Of a DNA stretch of 64,000 bases, positions 1 to 7,967 are shown piece after piece (within the stretch, counting starts at the first letter, position 1; each line of letters starts with the position of its first letter). Below the pieces are notes generated by a model. It searched no databases and had not been told where the DNA came from. It was given only the letters and a program-made list of their open reading frames with translations. The DNA comes from Fodinibius sp964490705. GTDB lineage: Bacteria; Bacteroidota; Rhodothermia; Balneolales; Balneolaceae. The stretch spans positions 248,001 to 312,000 of the forward strand of contig CAZBCG010000002.1 in assembly GCA_964490705.1 (NCBI GenBank). Reading direction: 5' to 3'. Made by a program: the position numbers and the translations under genes.

Positions 1-370
1 CCAACGGCACGGCGGCATCCTCATTGTCAAGTGCCGTTTTATAGAGCATCAGTGCCTGCAAGTATGACTTTTTTGATTGGCTAAATTGCTGCTCCTGCAA
101 GATCTCTCCCTCTTGAAACAGAAGATCAGCTACTGCCAACGCCAGTTCATCCTGAAATTTTTCATCCTGAAAGAATATTTCTTGAGTTTCTGGCAAGGTA
201 AGCTCGTTAAATTCTTTGGGATGATCTTTCGTCAGCCGTTGAAAAGCATTATGGATATCCTGAACCGCCTCTTTGGGTTTATTCTGATTCTTTTTAAAGA
301 TAATCTGCTGCAGCAGTTGTGTGAGATGCTGTACCTGCCGCATCAGAAAATCCTGTTCAAAGAGTGCCAT
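1..370 (-). CDS. Conserved hypothetical protein, partial (3' end off the window)
   Basis: An open frame reads leftward from an ATG at 370 without a stop to the window edge, giving at least 123 residues beginning MALFEQDFLMRQVQHLTQ. The visible part is soluble, rich in Gln, Glu and Leu, and probably helical, with no signal peptide. The N-terminus resembles the small DUF6483-type proteins (FxQDYxMRQIxxL), and the C-terminal part has a TPR-like look (KSYLQALMLYKTALDNED). I cannot assign a function. It starts 19 bp after purE on the same strand, so it is probably co-transcribed with purK-purE. Confidence 0.7.
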   Translation of the reverse strand, partial: MALFEQDFLMRQVQHLTQLLQQIIFKKNQNKPKEAVQDIHNAFQRLTKDHPKEFNELTLPETQEIFFQDEKFQDELALAVADLLFQEGEILQEQQFSQSKKSYLQALMLYKTALDNEDAAVPL

Positions 371-389
371 TTGCTAAATTAATTAGCTG

Positions 390-881
390 TCAGCTAAGGT
401 TTTTTGTTTTCTCTCGGGATTCCTGAGCCATCTGCTCGTGATATTGTTCCAGCTTGCTCGCTAAATTATTATCCTCAGTGCTAAGCATTCGGATGGCCAA
501 AAGTGCAGCATTGCCGGCCTTGCCAATGGCTACCGTAGCTACGGGCACACCCGGCGGCATTTGAACAATGGAGTAGAGGCTGTCGAGTCCGCTGAGCGTA
601 CTTGTTTTTACAGGGACGCCAATCACAGGCAGGGTCGTGTGAGCGGCCGTCATACCGGGCAGATGGGCTGCGCCGCCCGCTCCCGCGATAATCACTTTGA
701 TGCCTCGTTCTCGGGCTTCTTTGCCATATGTTGCCATATCATCGGGGGTGCGGTGGGCCGAAACGACTTTTTTTTCGTAGGGTATGTCAAATTCATCCAA
801 AATATCACAAGCGGCTTTCATGGTAGGCCAGTCACTGTCGCTGCCCATGATTACGCCTACTTGTGGCTGTTCATTACTCAT
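390..881 (-). CDS. purE: N5-carboxyaminoimidazole ribonucleotide mutase, PurE class I
   Basis: PurE moves the carboxylate of N5-CAIR to C4, giving CAIR in de novo purine synthesis. The 163-residue protein has the class I length and landmarks: GVIMGSDSDWPTM at the N-terminus (phosphate-binding loop), SAHRTPDDM (active-site His), AGAGGAAHLPGM, and GVPVKTSTLSGLDSL. It lies 89 bp downstream of purK on the same strand, the usual pairing of PurK product and PurE substrate. The start chosen is the ATG at 881, just before MSNEQPQVGVIMG. Confidence 0.97.
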   Translation of the reverse strand: MSNEQPQVGVIMGSDSDWPTMKAACDILDEFDIPYEKKVVSAHRTPDDMATYGKEARERGIKVIIAGAGGAAHLPGMTAAHTTLPVIGVPVKTSTLSGLDSLYSIVQMPPGVPVATVAIGKAGNAALLAIRMLSTEDNNLASKLEQYHEQMAQESREKTKNLS

Positions 882-921
882 ATTATTAAGGAATTTATTC
901 TGAGTTGTTGAAAAGGAATAT

Positions 922-954
922 AGAATTCTGAATCCAGAATTCTGAATCCAGAAT
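922..954. repeat. Short tandem repeat between purK and purE
   Basis: The 14-bp unit agaattctgaatcc occurs twice directly in tandem, followed by a further agaat, filling much of the 89-bp purK-purE spacer. The unit contains the palindrome GAATTC. It could be replication-slippage DNA or form a small stem in the transcript; there is no T-run, so it is not a terminator. Confidence 0.7.
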
Positions 955-970
955 GAGACGAACTGTAGTT

Positions 971-2131
971 TTAAATTTTAATGTCTTCAGTTACAGTTTG
1001 GGCTTTTCGATACGTTTCCTCCATGTCATCATCCAAGAGCGTGTAGTGTGCCATTTTTCGGCCCGGGCGACTGTCCAGCTTGCCATACACGTGCAGGTGT
1101 CCATCTGAGGTGGTCAACGCATCGCGAGCGTGATCAACTTGAGCATCTCGTTCATCGGTACCCAGTAGATTTATCATGGCCACGGCGGGAGCACGAAGTT
1201 TGGTTGATCCCAGCGGAAGCCCCATTACGGCACGCACGTGATTTTCGAATTGGGACGTCACGCAGCCCTCAATGGTATAATGTCCTGAATTATGGGGACG
1301 CGGAGCTGATTCATTAAGCAGCAGTTCACCATTGGATTTCAAGAAAAATTCATAGGCAAAAATGCCTTTTCCGTTAATCGCTTCCGTTGCTTTGACGGCT
1401 AATTTCTGTGCTTTTTGTTGGATGGATTCACCCACCGGAGCCGGAGATTTAACGGCTACACAGATATGATTTTCCTGCACGGTTTCGCAGCAGGGATAGA
1501 CGACATGTCCCGTTTCATTTCGCGCTACTTGTACTGCCAGCTCATGCGTAAAATCCACAAATGCTTCGGCGATGATATCACGTCCGCTGTTTCCGCCCAG
1601 ATTTTCATATGCAATGACTGCTTCGTCAATATCGCTGACCGTTTCATTGCCATAGCCGTCATAACCGCCTTTGGATGATTTTAGCAGATACGGCCAGCCG
1701 TGCTTTTCGCCGAATGTTTCAAGTGCTTCTTCGTCTTCAATTAGGGAATAGGGGGTTACGGGAATTCCGGCATTTTCGAACGTCTGCTTTTCGATCAGCT
1801 TGTTTTCTATGAGCGCAAAACTATCCGGAGAGGGATAAATGGGGGTTCTGCTATTTTCTTGTGCTGATTTGAGGATTTTGGAGCTGATAAATTCGTTTTC
1901 CAGCGTGAGGACATCACATGTTTTGGCGAATGCAGTGAGATCTTCAGCCGATTCAAAAGAGCCTGTGTGAGAGTGGGGCGTCATAAATTGGACGGGCTCA
2001 TTTTCATCCCGATCCGAAAAAACACCTACCTGTATGCCGTACCGAAATGCCTGCAATCCCGACATGCGGGCAAGTTGTCCGGCGCCTAAAAATCCCAGCT
2101 TAAAGTTTGCTGAAAGTGGATTTGTATCCAT
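971..2131 (-). CDS. purK: N5-carboxyaminoimidazole ribonucleotide synthase, PurK
   Basis: This ATP-grasp enzyme makes N5-CAIR from AIR, ATP and bicarbonate, the step before PurE. The 386-residue length fits the family. Visible landmarks are the N-terminal dinucleotide-like loop GAGQLARM (residues 16-23), the ATP-grasp glycine loop LLKSSKGGYDGYGN (about 149-162), the acidic metal-binding segment FAYEFFL, and NESAPRPHNSGHYTIEGC in the active site. It heads a minus-strand purK-purE-unknown gene run. The ATG at 2131 is the only convincing start. Confidence 0.97.
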   Translation of the reverse strand: MDTNPLSANFKLGFLGAGQLARMSGLQAFRYGIQVGVFSDRDENEPVQFMTPHSHTGSFESAEDLTAFAKTCDVLTLENEFISSKILKSAQENSRTPIYPSPDSFALIENKLIEKQTFENAGIPVTPYSLIEDEEALETFGEKHGWPYLLKSSKGGYDGYGNETVSDIDEAVIAYENLGGNSGRDIIAEAFVDFTHELAVQVARNETGHVVYPCCETVQENHICVAVKSPAPVGESIQQKAQKLAVKATEAINGKGIFAYEFFLKSNGELLLNESAPRPHNSGHYTIEGCVTSQFENHVRAVMGLPLGSTKLRAPAVAMINLLGTDERDAQVDHARDALTTSDGHLHVYGKLDSRPGRKMAHYTLLDDDMEETYRKAQTVTEDIKI

Positions 2132-2234
2132 CTATCTATGATTTATCAGTCTTGATAATTGAAGTCGGAACATAAGGAATATTCGAATGGGAAGGAAAGA
2201 TTCGATGAGTATTGGTAGGTAAAATGATCCATTT

Positions 2235-2252
2235 ACCGCATAAATATGCGGT
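2235..2252. repeat. Perfect 18-bp palindrome in the purK/lipoprotein divergent region
   Basis: accgcata-aa-tatgcggt is a perfect inverted repeat with a 2-nt centre, in the 297-bp gap (2132-2428) between the divergent purK and the lipoprotein gene. It has no T-run. It could be an operator or a remnant of a short intergenic repeat. I see no RNA gene in the rest of this gap, which must hold both promoters. Confidence 0.5.
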
Positions 2253-2428
2253 GCCTGAGTTGCATTTAATACGTAATGTAGCACTACTTACTACTTTATT
2301 GCTTGGGATCGCTTTCGATGCAGGAATAACATTTTAAGATCTCTAAAATACCCAAAGTTGATCATTCATTTTATTGAATGTCCCTGTTTCTTGTTGAAGA
2401 TCCTGTCAATTTTAAAAAGCACAACACT

Positions 2429-4507
2429 ATGAGAATCCAAAGAATAGGTTATTTATGTACATTGGTAATGACACTTTCGGTACTGGGACTAGGTTTCAGT
2501 AGTTGCCAAGATTCCGGTGGAGGTATCACTAATTCCGATGATCCCAATACGCCAAATGACCCGACAGAAATTAATAGCTCATTTGAAAGTGAAGATACAG
2601 ACTTTTTACCGGGCGAATTTCAGTTCATTGCAGTAGATGGTATAACGCTTTCTGATGAAGAGTATGCAGCAACCCTTTCAGATGAAACCGATATTACACT
2701 CTATCGATATGAAGAGGATTCTGACCAAAAAACGCTGGTCTTCTTAGTTCCTGAGATATCCCCCGAAAGCCACGAGCTCATATTTACATTGGATGAACAG
2801 GAGCAGGCCCTCGATTTTAACGTTCAGGAATACGAAGTAATAGAAGACGCTGAGGAATTGGTTTCCAACAATAAAACTCAGATTAAGAATCAACTAAATA
2901 AGGTGATCGACGAAACTTCAGATGAAGAAACGAAACAAATGTTAGAAACAGCTTTGTCAGATTTAGATGAAGCAATGGAGGATTTTTCAACTTTGGATGA
3001 AGCTGAGCAAAAGCAAATCGCTTATATCATCAAAGAAAATATTGGATCTGTAAATGCATCAAAAGGAACTGCAGTCAACAGTTTTAGTATATGCAGTGAT
3101 ATTGAAACCAGATTAACAGAGAGTCCCAAAAGAGTTGCTACTGCTGCTACAGCTGGAGTTTCTGGAGGTTTCTTTGGAGGGATTAAGGGGACCATAATTA
3201 ACATTTTTTCTACGAGTAGTGTATTTGAGATACTTTCGCGTACCATAGATGATTTAGATATTTTTATAGACGAATGCATCGTACCTGAGCTCTCTTTAGG
3301 GAGTTTAAGTAGTAATAAAGGCTTAAGCAGCAATAAAGGTATTGAGAGTTATACATTTAGCCACAATAAAGAACAAACCTTTGCAGTAAGTAGCACAAAG
3401 CGCTTGAGTGAGGAAGTCGAAGCGAGTATTAAAGAGATACAGAGTGCTTTGGGTTCTTTACTTTCAAGTATTTCAGCATCATGGGCCGATTATTTATTTG
3501 CAAACGATTTTATTGAAGAAGAACCTGCGAATACTTCAACATTTTCAATATCAAATATTTCTGATCCTGATATAACAGCTGATTATTCTTCGGCAGAATC
3601 AGAGGTCTCTTTTACATTTTCATTTAAGGATGAAGTGATGCCTGTTGAAGATCGCTCTTTCACTTTTAATTACGGGGATGAAGAATCTTCTTTAGAAGTA
3701 GAGGCGATCCTCACACCTGCAACTCCTATAGCCTATGACATGCAAATCAGCGTGAAAGCCGGTGAATCTGTTACAGATACCCTAAAAGCAGATTATGCAG
3801 CCTCTTTTACGATCGAAAGTGATCCGACAAATGGTACCGTAACCTTGCTTGATGCCGAGACAGGCGTATTCGGTTATGATGCGGATGCTAATTTCTCAGG
3901 CAGTGATAGTTTTACCTTCTCAGCCACCAACAGTTCGGGCAGTTCAGAACTGGCAGCGGTAATGGTTCAGGCTGCCGGAGAAAATGAGTTCATATTTGAC
4001 GGGCAAACGTATCCACTGGAGTGGGGATCAATTGGGGATTTTGGAGAATATACCACGGGATCTAGAAATTTTGATTTCATTCTAACTCAAAAACCTGGTG
4101 AATATGTATATGATGATTATGATGACGATTATTACTATGATACGGATAATTCAGATTATCGAATATATCTTTGGTTAGAATCACAAGGGCCAAATTCATT
4201 TGATCCTGGTACTTTTGTCTTTAGTACAGACACTACTGTACAGCATGATTATCTATATGACGGTGGGTTAACTCTCAAAGACGGTATCGGAGAAGAAATT
4301 TGGTATGGTGTAACGGGAGGAGAAGTAGATGTGGCAATATCTGGTGATGTTTATACACTGATATTTGATCTTGTCTTGGATAATGGAGAATCCTTAACCG
4401 GTAGTTTTTCTTATCCTTTTGAAGTTATTGATGAGAGAGAATATGAGGTTGCCACTTATGAAGTTCGTAATTCATCCCAATTGCATAAAGAAAGAATTAA
4501 AAAGTAA
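2429..4507 (+). CDS. Large lipoprotein with a cadherin/Ig-like repeat domain
   Basis: A secreted lipoprotein of 692 residues. The ATG at 2429 is preferred over the in-frame ATG at 2378 because it is followed directly by a lipoprotein signal peptide (MRIQRIGYLCTLVMTLSVLGL ending FSSC). After an Asp/Glu-rich linker come a helical region with many charged residues, then around residues 450-515 a bacterial cadherin-like/Big_9-type module (DPTNGTVTLLD, FGYDADANFSGSDSFTFSATN). The C-terminal part holds a strongly acidic Tyr/Asp stretch (YDDYDDDYYYD), possibly calcium binding, and then beta-rich sequence. No catalytic motif is visible. It is probably monocistronic, with a terminator right after it. 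Function unknown; adhesion or cell-surface structure is a guess. Confidence 0.85.
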   Translation: MRIQRIGYLCTLVMTLSVLGLGFSSCQDSGGGITNSDDPNTPNDPTEINSSFESEDTDFLPGEFQFIAVDGITLSDEEYAATLSDETDITLYRYEEDSDQKTLVFLVPEISPESHELIFTLDEQEQALDFNVQEYEVIEDAEELVSNNKTQIKNQLNKVIDETSDEETKQMLETALSDLDEAMEDFSTLDEAEQKQIAYIIKENIGSVNASKGTAVNSFSICSDIETRLTESPKRVATAATAGVSGGFFGGIKGTIINIFSTSSVFEILSRTIDDLDIFIDECIVPELSLGSLSSNKGLSSNKGIESYTFSHNKEQTFAVSSTKRLSEEVEASIKEIQSALGSLLSSISASWADYLFANDFIEEEPANTSTFSISNISDPDITADYSSAESEVSFTFSFKDEVMPVEDRSFTFNYGDEESSLEVEAILTPATPIAYDMQISVKAGESVTDTLKADYAASFTIESDPTNGTVTLLDAETGVFGYDADANFSGSDSFTFSATNSSGSSELAAVMVQAAGENEFIFDGQTYPLEWGSIGDFGEYTTGSRNFDFILTQKPGEYVYDDYDDDYYYDTDNSDYRIYLWLESQGPNSFDPGTFVFSTDTTVQHDYLYDGGLTLKDGIGEEIWYGVTGGEVDVAISGDVYTLIFDLVLDNGESLTGSFSYPFEVIDEREYEVATYEVRNSSQLHKERIKK

Positions 4508-4528
4508 GACGAGCTTGTTTATCATTGA

Positions 4529-4562
4529 AAAGGAGCAGTTCTCAGAGTTGCTCCTTTTTTTA
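4529..4562 (+). terminator. Intrinsic terminator after the cadherin-like lipoprotein
   Basis: A perfect 9-bp stem, aaaggagca / tgctccttt, with an 11-nt loop is followed by a run of T. It lies 21 bp past the stop at 4507. Confidence 0.85.
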
Positions 4563-4660
4563 TGGAGTAAGCCTGCCTAATGGGATTCTTAATTTCCGTG
4601 AAAGAATCGTATTTTAGGGATGTAATAAAATCAGGCATTTAGAAATACCCCGTACGATAC

Positions 4661-5740
4661 ATGGATATAGAAGCAAAATTGGAGCAAGTTAAGGAACGGT
4701 TTGAGGAAGTGACGACGGCCATGAGCGATCCGGCCGTATATGACGATCCCGACCGTTATACCGAGCTTACCAAAGAACACAGTGATCTCAAAGAGCTTGT
4801 TGATCTCTATGATGAATGGAAGAGTACGAAAAAAGAGATCAAAGGTAATAAAGAGCTGATCCAGGAGAATGAGGATGAAGAAATTACCGAAATGGCCAAG
4901 GCCGAAAACGAGGAGCTTAAGCCGAAACTTGACGAGATCGAAGAGGATATTAAATTCAAGCTGATACCCAAAGATCCCGATGATTCAAAGAATGTAATTG
5001 TGGAGCTTCGTGCCGGCACGGGCGGAGATGAAGCGGCTATTTTCGTTGGTGATCTTTTTGATATGTATCGACGCTACTCGGATAAAAAGGGCTGGAAATT
5101 GAATCTGTTGAGTCTCAGTGAATCCGACAAGGGAGGATACAAAGAGCTTGTATTTGGACTCGAAGGCGAAGAGGTCTATGGCAAGATGAAGTACGAGAGC
5201 GGGGTCCATCGCGTGCAACGTGTCCCACAAACCGAAACGCAGGGACGCGTGCATACCTCGGCTGCAACGGTAGCAGTATTGCCCGAAGCCGAAGAAGTGG
5301 ATATCGAAGTGAAAACCGCGGATATCCGCGTGGATACCTTTCGTGCCAGTGGGGCCGGCGGTCAGCACGTGAATAAGACCGATTCGGCTGTTCGATTGAC
5401 GCATGAACCCTCAGGGGTAGTTGTTGAGTGTCAACAGGAGCGTTCGCAACATCAGAATAAGGATAAGGCGATGCGGATGTTGCGCTCAAAGCTGTATGAG
5501 ATGGAAGAGGAGAAACAGCGTAAAGAGCGTGAGGCTGAACGCAATAGCCAGATATCAACCGGAGACCGAAGTGCAAAAATTCGAACCTATAACTTTCCGC
5601 AAAGTCGGCTGACGGATCATCGCATAAACCTTACCCTGTATAACCTCGAAGATATTATGAAAGGAGAGATTGAAGAGGTTATTGAAGCGCTACGCGTTCA
5701 GGATAACCTGGATAAGCTGAATGCCGTGATGGAAAGTTAG
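4661..5740 (+). CDS. prfA: Peptide chain release factor 1 (RF1)
   Basis: RF1 recognises UAA and UAG and triggers peptidyl-tRNA hydrolysis. The 359 residues match the family. The catalytic GGQ loop is at 233-235 (GAGGQHVNKTDSAVR), and the codon-recognition tripeptide is of the RF1 P-x-T type, PQT at 189-191 (an RF2 would show SPF). The C-terminal block RTYNFPQSRLTDHRINLTLY is also typical. There is no programmed frameshift, as expected for RF1. It is convergent with pckA and shares a hairpin with it. No prmC methyltransferase follows. Confidence 0.97.
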   Translation: MDIEAKLEQVKERFEEVTTAMSDPAVYDDPDRYTELTKEHSDLKELVDLYDEWKSTKKEIKGNKELIQENEDEEITEMAKAENEELKPKLDEIEEDIKFKLIPKDPDDSKNVIVELRAGTGGDEAAIFVGDLFDMYRRYSDKKGWKLNLLSLSESDKGGYKELVFGLEGEEVYGKMKYESGVHRVQRVPQTETQGRVHTSAATVAVLPEAEEVDIEVKTADIRVDTFRASGAGGQHVNKTDSAVRLTHEPSGVVVECQQERSQHQNKDKAMRMLRSKLYEMEEEKQRKEREAERNSQISTGDRSAKIRTYNFPQSRLTDHRINLTLYNLEDIMKGEIEEVIEALRVQDNLDKLNAVMES

Positions 5741-5746
5741 TTATTT

Positions 5747-5793
5747 GTTACTGGTTATTAGGATTCAGTTTTCCCAATAACCAATAACGTTTA
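5747..5793. terminator. Shared hairpin between convergent prfA and pckA
   Basis: gtta-c-tggttatt pairs with aataacca-a-taac across a 16-nt loop: an 8-bp stem, one mismatch, then 4 more pairs. It fills the 61-bp space between two convergent stops. A T-run is weak on both sides, so efficiency is uncertain. Confidence 0.6.
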
Positions 5794-5801
5794 ACAAAAA
5801 A

Positions 5802-7400
5802 CTAGACCTTGGGTCCGGCTTTGATTAACTCCGTACTTGCCTCTTCTTTGAATTGCTCAAAATTCTCAGCAAACATCGAAGCTAATTTGTCCGCTTTTTC
5901 ATCGTAGGCTTCTTTGTCATCCCATGTATTGCGGGGAATCAATACCTCGTCAGGTACGCCTTCTACATGTTTTGGAATAGCCAGTCCAAATACCGGATCT
6001 ATTTTAAATTCGGCATTGTCGATGTTTCCTTCGAGTGCTTCACTAAGCATCTGACGGGTATGTCTCAGTTCCATGCGATGTCCTACGCCATGGGGACCGC
6101 CGGTCCAGCCGGTATTGAGTAGCCAAACGGTTGAGTTATGGCGACGAATTTTATCCGCCAGCAGTTCAGCATATACCGTTGGATGTAGCGGCATAAAAGG
6201 AGCACCAAAGCAGGCAGAAAATGTTGCCTGTGGTTCCGTGACGCCACGCTCGGTTCCCGCGACTTTGGCCGTATATCCACTGATAAAGTGATACATTGCC
6301 TGCTCGGGTGTGAGTTTTGAAATAGGAGGTAGCACGCCAAATGCATCACAAGTTAAAAAGATAACATTGTTTGGGTGATTTCCGGTACCTGTTTCGCTGG
6401 CATTGGGAATATAATGGATGGGGTAGGAGCAGCGAGTATTTTGGGTGTAACTGGTATCATCAAAGTCTGGGGCGCGGTTTTCGTCGAGCACCACGTTTTC
6501 CAAAATAGTGCCGGGCATTTTTGTAGTGGCATAAATTAGCGGCTCACCTTCTTCAGATAAATTAATCGTTTTGGCGTAGCAGCCACCTTCGATATTAAAT
6601 ACGCCGTCTTCGCTCCAGCCGTGTTCATCATCACCAATCAAGATGCGGCTTTGGTCGGATGAGAGCGTGGTTTTTCCAGTTCCCGAGAGACCAAAAAATA
6701 CAGCGGTATCCCCATCTTGACCCATATTTGCTGAGCAGTGCATAGCCATCACATCCTGTTTGGGCAGCAGGTAATTCATCACAGAAAAAATCCCCTTTTT
6801 TACTTCGCCGGAGTAGAGGGTACCACCGATCAGAATAATTTTCTTATCAAAGTTGACGAAAATAAAGGTTTCGGTCTTGGTTCCGTCTTCGTCGGGGTTG
6901 GCTTTAAAATTGGGAGCTGCAAGTACGGTAAAATCAGGTTCGTGGTTGGCAAGTTCTTTTTTGTTGGGACGAACAAACATATTATGAGCAAACAGTCCGT
7001 GATATGCGGCTTCACTGACTACACGAACGTTCAGCTGATATTTTTCATCGGTTCCGGCATAGCAGTCTTTTACATAGAGCTTTTTGTTTTGCAGGTAATC
7101 CGTCACTTTTTCAAACAGATTCTCAAAAACATCTTCATCAATAGGTTGATTGATATCTCCCCAGTCGATATCGTCATGAATTGAAGGTTGATCAACAAAA
7201 TACTTGTCCTTGGGAGAGCGTCCGGTATATTTGCCCGTTAATACGCGAATAGCATAATCTTCAGTAAGTGTTGCTTCGCCATTTTGGATGGCCTCTTCAT
7301 ACAGCTCAGGAGGTGTTAAATTCCAAAGCGTCTTCTCATTATTTTCCAGCCCTAAATAGTCGAGCCCCACAGAACTTCGGGGGTGTGATTGGTTACTCAT
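5802..7400 (-). CDS. pckA: Phosphoenolpyruvate carboxykinase (ATP)
   Basis: Converts oxaloacetate and ATP to PEP, CO2 and ADP; the entry step of gluconeogenesis in the cytosol. The 532-residue protein shows the ATP-type signature: TGRSPKDK (59-66, substrate-binding Arg), the kinase-1a P-loop GLSGTGKTTLS (237-247), the kinase-2 region LIGDDEHGW (254-262), and metal-binding Lys/His (KKGIFSVMNYLLP, MHCSANMG). The start is the ATG at 7400. It is monocistronic. A cre-like palindrome lies 149 bp upstream (7549-7562), suggesting control by a LacI-family sugar regulator. Confidence 0.97.
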   Translation of the reverse strand: MSNQSHPRSSVGLDYLGLENNEKTLWNLTPPELYEEAIQNGEATLTEDYAIRVLTGKYTGRSPKDKYFVDQPSIHDDIDWGDINQPIDEDVFENLFEKVTDYLQNKKLYVKDCYAGTDEKYQLNVRVVSEAAYHGLFAHNMFVRPNKKELANHEPDFTVLAAPNFKANPDEDGTKTETFIFVNFDKKIILIGGTLYSGEVKKGIFSVMNYLLPKQDVMAMHCSANMGQDGDTAVFFGLSGTGKTTLSSDQSRILIGDDEHGWSEDGVFNIEGGCYAKTINLSEEGEPLIYATTKMPGTILENVVLDENRAPDFDDTSYTQNTRCSYPIHYIPNASETGTGNHPNNVIFLTCDAFGVLPPISKLTPEQAMYHFISGYTAKVAGTERGVTEPQATFSACFGAPFMPLHPTVYAELLADKIRRHNSTVWLLNTGWTGGPHGVGHRMELRHTRQMLSEALEGNIDNAEFKIDPVFGLAIPKHVEGVPDEVLIPRNTWDDKEAYDEKADKLASMFAENFEQFKEEASTELIKAGPKV

Positions 7401-7967
7401 CTGATAAGTGATTGTTGTTTTTTGCGTTGTGATTTTGGCTATAGGTGATAGAGATAGTCCGATTTTTATCCCGTCAAATAAAGGACTAAGTATAAGAATT
7501 ATTATGATGAATTTGTTAGCGGAAAAGGAATGAAAAATCTTTGATGTCTGAAAGCGTTTTCTCCCTTATTAATTAAGTTTTTTATCAATTTCGTATTAAA
7601 TAAAGGATATCAACAAAGCGAATTCCAATAGTTATTGAGAGGCGTTAATTTACCCCTGAGGTGATTTTAAACATCTTTATAATAAAAATAACGAAAATGG
7701 ATTCCTATATTCATGCAATGTGCTTGGTGAAATATTTTTCTGCAATAAATAGAAATAATTTTCAAATTTCAGCTGAAAATATGCCCGGTTTCAGGCCTTT
7801 TGTTATAAACATAATAGGTATTAATAGACTATATGTATATACTGATTACAGCTTGGGCTAAAAAGTTCAAAAAAAATTGTAAGGATTACCTTTCTAAAGG
7901 GTCTTACTTAAGACGAAACCTCAGAGAATTTATACAGAGGAAAATTATCATCTATAAAAAAAAAGAC
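7401..7967. other. Intergenic region between divergent pckA and beta-helix lipoprotein
   Basis: This 567-bp AT-rich gap must hold the pckA promoter and that of the downstream lipoprotein. Apart from the cre-like palindrome at 7549-7562 I see no RNA gene or convincing small gene. A 66-codon open frame at 7661-7861 has no supporting features. Confidence 0.6.
7549..7562. promoter_or_regulatory. Candidate cre/LacI-type operator upstream of pckA
   Basis: tgaaagcgttttct matches the LacI-family/catabolite-responsive palindrome TGWAAGCGNTWNCA at 13 of 14 positions by eye. It lies 149 bp upstream of the pckA start codon and resembles the two sites upstream of susC (63192-63205, 63264-63277). Assignment is by motif only. 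Confidence 0.5.

Noticed and set aside
2305..2322. gggatcgctttcgat as a further cre-like site
   Set aside because: Too many mismatches to the LacI palindrome.
7661..7861. 66-codon open frame upstream of the beta-helix lipoprotein
   Set aside because: Low-complexity, AT-rich composition, no signal, no conserved motif, and it lies in a promoter region.
7833..7967. N-terminal extension of the beta-helix lipoprotein frame
   Set aside because: The added 45 residues are strongly basic and precede a perfect lipoprotein signal starting at 7968.
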